From positions 310,001 through 374,000 of the forward strand of contig JAMZAV010000310.1 in the NCBI GenBank assembly GCA_024449915.1: a stretch of 64,000 bases of DNA, read 5' to 3'. The position numbers were made by a program, and so were the translations under genes. Under the pieces are notes generated by a model. The model did not search any database. It saw only the letters and a program-made list of their open reading frames with translations, and was not told the origin of the DNA. Shown one piece after another: positions 25,259-64,000 of the stretch. The first letter of the stretch is position 1; each line of letters starts with the position of its first letter. Source of the DNA: Sweltsa coloradensis (Eukaryota > Arthropoda > Insecta > Plecoptera > Chloroperlidae).

Positions 25259-27839
25259 AATATAACAAAAAAATGTTATAATTTAGAAACACACATGTAG
25301 TATATTGGTTGCAGCGCCTGAATGCTCCATCAAATGAAATGCGGATACTGGAACATACAAAGATGAGGTGTGAATCGTGTTACTTATAAGATATGAGATA
25401 TGATACGATTAATTGTGTAGAATTTCTTGTTCACCTTCCTTACAGAATCTATACTTAAAAATTTTGATTTTTTTCTGCAGTAAGTGGAAAGGTGCTGTGA
25501 CAGCATTAACTTTAATTCTTGCACAAATATGTAAAGTATCAAACATAATTTGAATTTTGAACTAGGCATATTGTTGTAAAACCAATGCCTACCTTATCTT
25601 GGCAAACAACATTCCTGTGCACTCCGTTTAACTGGCAACATCAGAATAACTTGATGATAACGAGTCGTGCCCGCCCACTTGTCACTCATGTCACGTGACA
25701 ATACAGACAGACGGACAGACAGACTGCCTTGACGGATGCAACGAAGTGACACCACTAAGTATTACGTCCTATGCGTGACGGTGAAGGAAAACCACAAGGA
25801 TAATTGACATTTTCATTTTCACGAGGTGAACCCCGTTATAATACAAAGTTTTTTTTGTAAATAACAATCGTTTATTAGAGTGTAGGACAACTCGCTCGTC
25901 TTCATCGTCATGGTGTTGTGGGTCTACCCGCAGTCTGTCTACCCCTATATTAGGATTGAAAACAGGCCGCGATTAAAAATGAAGAATTTGAATTGACCTG
26001 GCTTGCAACGCTTTGAGAAGTGATTAAAAATATTGATGACAATGTATTTTTTTTACATTTCTACGTGTCTTTCCAATGGTCTACTTTTTAAATTCAATTT
26101 TAAACACATAAAATACACTATATACAAATACAACTATATAAAATAATAATAAATTTGTAATTTGAGTCAACCTTTCAGTTACAACTGATGGCTATACGGT
26201 GCCGAACCAACCCTGTCGTCGCCGACGCCATCGACGAGCGAATCGTGGCTAAAAAAATATTCCCACATTGTTCCGTCTGTAATGAAATCCAAAGTTTGTA
26301 CACCCCAAGTCGCGTAATAACGTTACAAATACTTCATAATGCTTTATTACCCAGTAGTATGACAGTTGCATGGCGACGGATGAGCTCCATTTGGAGTCTC
26401 CTCCAACCGCGACAGTGAGACTCGAGCGTGCGTCGACCACGGCCCATGTGATGTTATTATGCGATTAGGTGGGCGGGTCCAGCTCACTGAATGTTGGATA
26501 CTTCCGCGTGACGAGCGCAGGACAATCAGGTGTCACGTGACCGTGCGAACCATGGTGCAGAAGATGCGTCTGTTGTTGGGTAGTAGTGTGCCGCTCATCT
26601 CACGCATCGTGGACTTCTGACCAGGAAACCGTTGGTATACATAGCCAGTCAGAAACAACCTGGGTTCGAGTCCCGGTAGGGTTGCATTTTGTAACTAGAT
26701 TTGCATAGCCAGTTAGCCACCCAACGTTTTAAGTCCTTACTATTATCATTGTTTTTGGAACATATAGCTATATGTTCTAAACTCAATGCTATTATTTATT
26801 GAACGAACTTTCAGTCAGGATTGCTTGAGAAAGGATTCAAACTCAGTTACTCAAAACCTTTCTTGAGTAAGACGCAGTGTGCTAGCATCGAGCTATATTC
26901 TCGTATCACCAGTACTAAAATATGTCCAATTTGCAATTACCTCCGTATTATCTTGGAAATCGCCTCCTCAACACTGTTCTGTTCTCGTTGCAATTTACTT
27001 CACTCCAGCACATAATTAGTTGTAGCCTAGCGTGTTAATTCCGATCTTGCCCCCTCTACCCCGCGCGCACTCATCATTGGTCAGTCAGTCACACATGAAG
27101 ACCTGTCGCCACCAGTCATCTGCGAGCATCTTCTTTCAAGGAATGTCAGATTTGAAAGTTGACTTGTTAAAAAATATAACTGTAATTCAATGAATAGATG
27201 AATATAGCCGTCCGTTACTCGGTTAATCAGCCCGAGGCAAATCCGAATTCCTATCAATCTGTGAGAGGAAGCGCTAGAATCTTGTTATGACGTCACATCC
27301 ACGTCGCTACTGGTTCTTCCGGTTTCAAACAATGCCCGTCAAACTGGTCTGACTGGGCGTGGGTTCGAGGACTCGTTAGCCGCCGTCTGGCCTTGTAGTT
27401 CGGAGCGACCTGAGACTGACTCGATTTATAGAAATCACTTTCACGTTGTCGTTTGATTCTCAATTCCAAATGTGTTTTTTGATATGGGGGGTGATGCGTA
27501 TTGAAGCCCACGTATTTCTCCATGTAACTATTACGAATATAATCCTTATTTGGCAAACCAACGTTAGGAAACCTTGTAAGCGTGTATTACATTTACAATT
27601 TATTACACCTGACCAAGTCACCAACACCGATTGTTTTTTATCCCTGAATAACCGGAAACCCTAATAATTTCAAAGGGGGCCCTTGCACAAGTAACATCAG
27701 CAAACTGACGAATTACATGACACACTTAAAAATGTAAATATAAAAGAACTTGATGAATATAAATTATGATAATAATGCAGCTCAATGCTACAAGACAAAA
27801 CGTAATGAGAACAAGATCCGAATCCAACACAGCGGTTTC
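25259..27839. other. No supported gene
   Basis: Contains a short GACAGACGGACAGACAGAC patch near 25705 and a possible scrap of the intronic SINE tail near 26200-26250 (CCAACCCTGT...CCATCGACGAGCGA). A T-arm-like CTGGGTTCGAGTCCCGG near 26670 has no matching tRNA body. Confidence 0.45.
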
Positions 27840-27841
27840 TA

Positions 27842-27966
27842 TAGTCAAACCCAATTTCTAGGTTGCTCACAGTATCTGTTTTTCATTGACGCTGGACTCT
27901 GGATCCTGGATGGTAAATGAAAGGGATTCGTTTTATTGCGTGGACAACCTAGCCTGGGTTTGACTA
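27842..27966. mobile_element. 125-bp miniature element with TA target
   Basis: Ends TAGTCAAACCCA and TGGGTTTGACTA are inverted, the TIRs extending about 25 bp with a small gap, and the element is flanked by TA on both sides. TA targets suit Tc1/mariner-type transposases. It is too short to code for anything. Confidence 0.8.
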
Positions 27967-27968
27967 TA

Positions 27969-29640
27969 TTTATGCAGTACGAAACGTCATTGAAAGCTGT
28001 CGCGTTTTTCAGTACATTCATAATGCTGTGAACGTGTACGGATTCAATGTACCACACTATCTGTGCACGCCTGAACCTATTGTAAGAGGTACTATTTTAA
28101 AACGGACTATTCGAGCAATGTCAGGGGTGGTACTGGTACAGTACTGTTCTAAACCTCTGAACACACGACCTACATGTAGGCTGTACACACCGGAATCAAA
28201 AGGAAACATTACTAGGATACGACACACGCGATAAGCAAGAGTTGGAAACTAAACGCACGATTGATTGTAGCCTTTGGTTCGATTTGTGTCAACTTTTTTT
28301 TACATCTTTCTCGCATTCAGCAATCTCTTGTTGTACGGTACGGTCAGAGTTCAGCCAAGTTTCAAGAAAATGTCTAAACAAAATAGTTTAAAGTATTTAA
28401 AAAAAGGTAAATTCACGATTTGTTAAAATTTTTAACACATGTTGAAAGTCTAAAGTGAAATCCTAGGTCAAGGTCGCGCACTCACCAACCATCCATTGCC
28501 AATGTGCCAGATTTTTCACGGAGTATGTGCCTTGATTCCATGTCAAACACTCCTTTTAAAAGACTGATAAAAATCTCAATAGTGGCCTATACAGCATGTG
28601 AATTTGATGTAGCGAGGAAACTCGGCAGCTGAATGGTTGAAAAATTAGTGTGTTATTTGGGAGGTTAAATACAAAGCCTTTAATAAACGTATAAAAGGTA
28701 GATTTATTTATTTTTGTACCGGTAGGTAAAATGTGACTAGTGCAGCACAGATTTAAATCACGGCACGCATTGTCTTAAGTGGAATGTGCCTTAACACGTT
28801 TAGAACAGCTGCAGGCCGTGTTAATTTGGTACTTGTGAAGGAATGCTGTTTTGCCGACTGTGCCAACGGTCGGAAGCGTTTATCACCGTCTTTAATGTTG
28901 GTCGAATGTGGGCATCGAACCCGCTCCCGTCACCGTGTACCAGCGTCTGCATGTTGTACTTGCTGGTACCCGCTTCTCGGCTATCTATTGTCACGGGATA
29001 TTTTTTTATAACGTGCACCCATTTGTTGTGAATAAAATCGTTTTTCCGCACAAATCTCGTGTTGCGACTTGCGAGTTTAGCAAGCGAAGTGATGTCATCA
29101 TTTGAGAGAGTAAATTATATCTGGTGCTTTTTGTGTGTTCCTTCGCACGATTTCAACCAGCATCTTAACGAATTTTCAGATAATCTTCGAAATCTGACTA
29201 ACTTAGATCTGCCACGTTTTTAATAAAACCGTCAAAATATTTCTGTAGAAAATCAAACTGCGATTTTCCTCCCGATTTTACAGTCGATTGTGTACGAACG
29301 TATGTCCACGGTGACAAAGGGGACTGGAGAGGAACTTGCAAATTCTGTGATTTGAGGAGTACACCGTCTTCAGGGATCTAACCGAATAATCCCCAACCCA
29401 AAGAATTAAAATATGCGAAACTGCATTCTTGACCGATGTTATTGACAACCCAAAGCAAGGATCAGGTTTGCCGTGAAGTCTTCTTGTAGAACCGCCAATC
29501 AACGGGTCTAGCCACTGGGGATGTATCAATGCAATTTAACACGAAATTTGACGTGATCAAAACACAGAGATAATGTTTTCAACTAAACTCAACGAATCAT
29601 ATCTGTTTTAATTTTTTAATTTTGATTTAGTTTCAGTTTT
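27969..29640. other. No supported gene; decayed Helentron-like piece at 29170-29280
   Basis: The stretch 29180-29280 keeps CTTCGAAATCTGACTAACTTAG and GATCTGCCACGTTTTT from the interior of the TGGATGAGCG family, without either end. Confidence 0.5.
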
Positions 29641-29641
29641 T

Positions 29642-30165
29642 TGGATGAGCGCAGCGAAGACTTCAATTTCACTTAGGCTTCCCTTCCCCGAAAAAAAGCT
29701 CGTGTTTTCTTTTTTGACTTTTTGCTCTTTACCGGAAAAACGGCTTGTCGAATGTCGATCTTGATGGAAATTTTCAGGGGACTTTCGAAATCTCTGAACT
29801 TAGATCTGTCAAGTTTTCGGGTAAAATCGAAGAAATATGATTATCATGATTAATTAGCCTATCGTACTTTTACGATTCTTTCGATTTTTAATGCGATAAA
29901 CGGCTTAACCCGATTTCGATGAAACTTTATGGGAACATTCGAAATCACTGAACTTAGTTAGATATGTTATGATTTTGGGGACAATCGAATAAATATTTCT
30001 CATAAAATTGTACTTTTAGGGCAACGATTGGTCAATATGATTTCGCCGCCTCGCAAATTACCGCGGCTGGCACTACGAGGCGCGAGTCGGTTCTCGGTGT
30101 CTTTCAGACTGGTAAATAATCAACCATAAAAGATCATCCTTCAACGCGAAAGCGAAGCGGCCTAA
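29642..30165 (+). mobile_element. Helentron-like non-autonomous element (copy 5)
   Basis: Starts TGGATGAGCG after a T; a weak inverted word (GATCATCC) lies near 30131; ends GCGAAGCGGCCTAA before a T. This copy ends CTAA instead of CTAG and has a shorter hairpin. Confidence 0.72.
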
Positions 30166-32159
30166 TAATATTATCCTCCCTGTTTTAAGTATGAAGCTCA
30201 ACACAGATTTGCCAATCGCTTGCATGTTAGTTGGGAGTTGGGACAATGTTTCACGTTTGACATTTCCGGTTTAAAAAAATGCCAATTCGGTATATTTTGA
30301 CCATTAACTAGGTTTCCACCAGCTCAAGTCTTTTTACAGTTTTTGAGAATATGTAAGCGTTCAAAATTTTGTGCAGAGAGATTGACTAGGAGTCGATTTC
30401 ACTTGCAGAACTTGTAAATAAGCAAGCTGCCATTGCGAGAGTATAGTATTTATGTTTACATATTTATTTTCTATGCTCGTGGCATTCCTTATCATTATCT
30501 ATAATTGAAGTGCCATTGTAGGTTGTGTGGCGTCGATAAGAGCTGTTTATACATGTTTCGTTGACTTTATCAAAATACTTAATCAGAACACAATTTTTTA
30601 TTTGGTTTGTTGCTTTATTTACATTTGGTTTGTTGCTTTATTTACTATTTTATTATTGTAATTGGGTGTGATATGAGGATGGAGGACAATTGAATGCCCA
30701 GGTTGTCTTATGTGGGATCGATCCCACCATTTGGTTCCATAATACGTTCGCATTTTCTTCTGCGAGCTGTTTGGCCACACTGATATAATATAGAGTCCTG
30801 ACTACGCACAGCATTATTCTTTGCCAGGTTACCTTTATGGTACTATTGTGTTTTTCGATGTAAGTTATGGTTGTTCAAGTCAAGGGTTTATAACAGGTCT
30901 CTAGGGCGCCGCCATTTTTTCTTTAAACAAACCGTAAACCGTGGCTATGCCACTATAACCCCGTATCTACAGCAACAACCGTTGCCACTAACAATATTTT
31001 TCTGAAATAGACGTCTGTTTCAAGTCCGATAGGTCGCTGTTGCTGCCATTTTGGATTTTAACAGATTTGCGTTTATAACAATTTTCACTCATTTAATCCA
31101 CTTTTGTGTCTTTATTTTTGAACAGAAACATTTAAAACAAGGCAAAGTAGGGCATTGCGCTTAACATGTAGGCCCCATATGGCCATTAATCGTTCCATTT
31201 CCAGGGTCCTAGCCTCGACGAAGTTTACAAATTCTTCATAATTCCAAATTTTGCATTCTTGATGAATATGTTTAAGTTGAAGTGAAAATATCACGTTTCG
31301 TTTCGTTTTCAATCACTTTCTTGACAATTCAAGCATAACATAAAAATAATATGACACTATGAAGTAGGACAACACATATTTACCAGCAACTTTTCTTCTA
31401 CATTCACGCAGACCTAAATTCAACATTTTTGAAGTAGATGAGTTTTGTTTTTTGACGCTCTTGATTTATAATTTCGGCGGCTGGTTTTAACCATAATAAA
31501 AATTCAATATGTCTGTTTCACGAGTCACGACACATCAATCATAACGGAAAAGCATTTTAAAGAAAAAATAAAAGACATTTTTGTAGACATACATACCTAC
31601 AGTTCTATTCCCTAGTCTACATGATGACGAACATTTGGAAGTGCAGTCGTCAACATGTTTTGTCCGTGTAAGGGGAGAAGACTAACACTGAATTAAAATA
31701 AGAAAGCTGGTATAGGCCTACCTAACCTATACCTACCGCGGATCTGAGCATGTGTGGTGTGGTGTGTACTCGATCGTCTGCGGTGAAGCAGTAAGTGTTA
31801 CGACGACACATGCATATGTTGTGAAAGTCGGACCTTATGGTTGAGGTTGACCCGACGGTCGGTACTGGTTGCCACTGAAGATAATTAATCATGAAAGTGA
31901 CGGACCAATGGCACACAAACGTTGACCCCATCTCTTACAATTGGGTAAAATTGTTTTAAAAACAACTATACAAGCAAGTAGGCTCATTAGTTTATTTTTC
32001 AGCGAAGTCCTAGACCTTGACCATGAACTAGGTAGGACCACGTTCGTTACCAGCTGGTTGTCGGTCCATGGCCAATATGAATGAAGTCACGGACTTGTTT
32101 GCTCTTCTGGGAGGTTACTGTTTTCATGTTGGATGTTCAAGCAAGGAATAGCTGATGGC
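30166..32159. other. No supported gene
   Basis: A short tandem TTTGGTTTGTTGCTTTATTT pair lies at about 30600-30645. Otherwise nothing was recognised. Confidence 0.5.
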
Positions 32160-32162
32160 TTT

Positions 32163-32552
32163 CATGGTTCATTGAAGCTGCTGTCTTTCTTTTTCATGGT
32201 TGATCGAAACTGCTGTCTATTATGGTTGATCTAAGCTGTTATCTGTTACGGTTGATAAAGATGTTGTCTGTTATGGTTGATCTAAGCTGTTATCTATTAT
32301 GGTTGATCTAAGCTGTTATCTGTTATGGTTGATCTAAGATGTTGTCTGTTATGGTTGATCTAAGCTGCTGTCTGTTATGGTTGATCTAAGCTGCTGTCTG
32401 TTATGGTTGATCTAAGCTGTTGTCTGTTGTGGTTGATCGAAGCTGTTGTCTGTTATGGTTGATCTAAGCTGCTGTCTGTTATGGTTGATCAAAGCTGCTG
32501 TCTGTTATGGTTGATCGAAGCTGTTGTCTGTTGTGGTTGATCGAAGATGCTT
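32163..32552. repeat. 26-bp minisatellite, about 15 units
   Basis: Units follow TATGGTTGATCTAAGCTG plus CTGTCTGT, with variants at a few positions (TAAG/CGAAG, GCTG/GTTG). The array ends about 1.4 kb before the first coding exon of the myosin gene. Confidence 0.93.
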
Positions 32553-32821
32553 TTTTCGTGAATCTATTATGGACATTCCGACATGAAAACAGAACCGGTA
32601 ATTATTTAATCGTGCCATTATAGGAAACCGGTGGAAATTGTTACAATAATGTGAATGTGGACTGTACTCTGCCACCGAATAATGATTGAGATATTTTATT
32701 TTACGGAATGTGACTGAAAACAGCATTGATGTAATTTTACACAAATCTTTATTACAAATCTTCAAATTGTGTTGTATTGTTTTTCATTTGTATTGTTGTT
32801 GGGTGCTCTATTTTTATGTTT

Positions 32822-33800
32822 ATTTGCATTAAGGACGCGTCAACCGTTAGGTCATAATTTTTATTTTTTATTTTTATTATATACAAATTTATTTATTGTC
32901 ATAGAACATAGAACATACATGACTCATACAACATAGCAAAATTGTACAAATAAATAATTAATGTTACATAGGCCTACAGAAATAAATCTAACAAGAATAT
33001 AATCAAAAAAACCACAAAGCCTGAAAAAGGCTTAACTGTGGGGTAAAGACAGTTTATAAATTATTTAAGATGTTGACAATACAGAGAACGGAACATATAA
33101 CCAAAAATAAACATGAAAAACATGTATGTATAAATACTAGGGCATGGTTGCATGACATATTCAGTTAATTTGTGAAATCCAAAAAATTACGGAAAAAGAA
33201 CAAAGAGCTTAGAAATCGGAAAACATTGTCAAAAGGTGTCAGAAAGAAGATAAGATTTTAGTTCAGTTTTAATTTTTGAAATGTTAGACAAGGTTTTCAG
33301 TGAGGAGGGCATCAAGTTGAACGTAGAAGGAACCGAGTAAGAAAGTGAACGTTGGCCATATTTGTTGTTAAAATTGGGAATTTTGAATGCCCCCGCCACT
33401 TTTAGCCTTGTATATCCTTGCATGAGTCTAACGGAATCTTGAAATCTGATTTAAAATAGAAATGCACCACTCTAGCCTAGGGAGCCTATGGGGGGAGGGG
33501 CCCATGCTGATCAGAACCAGCCACGGCTAAGGAGAGGAAAGGGGGGTTCTCACGTCGCGGTCGTCATTGTCTTTGTCATCGTACGTTTTGTATTGTCGTC
33601 ATCGTCTTCGAGGGATCGTCATGGGGGCAAGGTCCCCGACGACGATTGCCAGAGATCGCCTCTATATTCGGGGAGTTGGCCTAATATACAGATACTACCC
33701 TTCTTACTAGCTGATGTTTGCGAGGTGGACTTTTTCTCTTTAATCGCCTTTTACGATTAGCAGAGCCATGCTCTGGGCCCAAATTCTACCCCGGGCCCAG
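32822..33800 (+). repeat. Third copy of the 17.7-18.6 kb repeat, split by a LINE
   Basis: The sequence ACGCGTCAACCGTTAGGTC(ATAAT) up to 32858 resumes at 33464 with GCACCACTCTAGCCTAG and continues to the AATTCTACCCCGGGCCCAG end. The uninterrupted copy at 18220-18260 shows the two sides joined directly. Confidence 0.85.
32859..33463 (-). mobile_element. 5'-truncated LINE 3' end
   Basis: A minus-strand frame (33229-33423) ends in a LINE ORF2-type C-terminus: NKYGQRSLSYSVPSTFNLMP followed by KTELKSYLL. The low-coordinate side is T/A-rich, consistent with a 3' tail. The insertion is bounded exactly by comparison with the intact repeat; AAT occurs at both edges (32856-32858, 33461-33463) and may be a short duplication. 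Confidence 0.8.
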
Positions 33801-33974
33801 TCGGGGGTTGGGTGCTCTACTTTATATTATATAACTTTATCGGAAAATCGGGCATAACATCCTCTTCGATGCTGGAAGTATTTGAGAGTTGATACGACTG
33901 ATGATTGATGGCATCTTATGATCTTATATCTCGTTGGATGATAAGTGAAACTAATGTTTTTGTTTTGTTTACAG

Positions 33975-34006
33975 GAGAGGCCAGGCTGCTCCATGAATGC
34001 TGAGCT

Positions 34007-34024
<18 letters not shown>
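33975..34024 (+). CDS. MYO7A-like: Myosin VII coding exon 1 with 5' leader end (residues 1-6)
   Basis: Acceptor TTTACAG ends at 33974 and donor GTAAGT starts at 34025. The exon carries 32 nt of leader and then ATG at 34007 encoding MVIVTR in phase 0, which matches the short MVI-type first coding exon of myosin VII. An acceptor before the start codon means at least one non-coding first exon lies upstream; I could not place it confidently. Confidence 0.85.
33993..34013 (+). promoter_or_regulatory. Two upstream AUGs in the myosin VII leader, one overlapping the start codon
   Basis: A 6-codon upstream ORF begins at 33993 and its TGA (34011-34013) falls just past the main ATG (34007-34009). A second ATG at 33997 opens the third frame and runs across the exon end. 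Both would precede the main start on the spliced mRNA, so initiation would need leaky scanning or reinitiation. The effect on translation is inference. Confidence 0.5.
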
Positions 34025-63531
<29,507 letters not shown>

Positions 63532-64000
63532 GTTAGTTTGGCTTCACAAAATTGTTCAGTGTTTTTAAAGTTTGTTGTTAACAATTGATATCCATTTTCT
63601 GCACGTACATATATTCTTTTGAACACATGAATTCTTTATATTATTCACAAATTTACTTGAACGCAACTGCTCTTTTCCAATCCGCATGTTTATACAACAA
63701 CTTCATTATAATAAGGTAAGGTAAGTGTTGTCACTCCAGAGTTATATTCACAGATGCTTACATGGTATGAATGTACCCTAGAGAGATTAAATTACTAGTC
63801 TACTGTTATAACTTATTATTAGTATTACATATTGTGGGATTGTCATATAATAGATAGAATACATACAATCATAACAGGTGATAAGGAAAGAAAAGCATGA
63901 ATGAGGAAAAATACTTTTAAAGTTTTAAAGGCATAGTTTAAGAAGGGGATTATGAATTAGAAAATATTTTAACTTTAAGTCAATTAATTAAATTTGTTGT
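63532..64000. other. Start of myosin VII coding intron 19
   Basis: AT-rich sequence after the GTTAGT donor. No acceptor followed by the expected DEIYCQI-type MyTH4 continuation is visible. Confidence 0.7.

Noticed and set aside
26188..26418. 76-codon + strand frame with cysteines, considered as a small zinc-binding protein
   Set aside because: The first part resembles the tail of the intronic SINE family in reverse, and the cysteines do not form a regular motif.
26640..26690. Possible tRNA (CTGGGTTCGAGTCCCGG arm)
   Set aside because: Only a T-arm-like hairpin is present; no acceptor, D or anticodon arm folds around it.
32163..32552. Regular repeat that might look like a CRISPR array
   Set aside because: Units are contiguous with no unique spacers, and the window is eukaryotic; it is a minisatellite.

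Overview
This window is animal nuclear DNA. It holds one clear protein-coding gene on the + strand, cut off at the right edge, set in a large amount of repetitive non-coding sequence. The gene encodes a class VII unconventional myosin (myosin-VIIa-like). Nineteen coding exons (34007-63531) join without a frameshift or stop to give the first 1,156 residues: motor head, five IQ motifs spaced exactly 23 residues apart, a charged helical segment, and most of the first MyTH4 domain. The rest of the tail lies beyond base 64000. The source is probably a marine invertebrate deuterostome. Many AGGCCT-containing words and introns packed with diverse DNA transposons and LINEs fit an echinoderm or relative, but this is inference, since no marker gene fixes the species.

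Bases 1-33974 contain no gene I can support. Instead they hold a catalogue of mobile-element remnants, many datable by intact target-site duplications (TSDs): two hAT-like miniature elements starting CAGTGGC (2255-2526, 22785-23047), another element with an 8-bp TSD nested in a LINE (21646-22120), a long-TIR element with a 9-bp TSD (6680-7716), a TA-flanked miniature element (27842-27966), a 26-bp minisatellite (32163-32552), and a LINE 3' end inserted in an older repeat (32859-33463).

The most distinctive repeat family is a set of about 0.5-0.8 kb elements found at least six times across the window, once inside a myosin intron. All start TGGATGAGCG, carry the inverted copy CGCTCATCCA just inside the other end, then usually a small hairpin (AACGC...GCGTT), then CTAG or CTAA, and all sit between two T residues. 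This is the layout of non-autonomous Helentron-type (HINE/DINE-like) rolling-circle elements.

Bases 33975-64000 are the myosin gene. A spliced 5' leader carries two short overlapping upstream ORFs. Coding intron 2 uses a GC-AG splice pair. Intron 6 carries a 2.9-kb antisense non-LTR retrotransposon with decayed endonuclease and reverse-transcriptase frames. Intron 13 holds a near-perfect 107-bp hairpin plus a second decayed LINE with a hAT-like element inserted in it. Intron 17 holds a pogo/Tigger-like element. A tRNA-derived SINE family of about 430 bp occurs several times in introns. I found no operon, CRISPR array, rRNA or convincing intact tRNA, and no clearly new multi-gene system.
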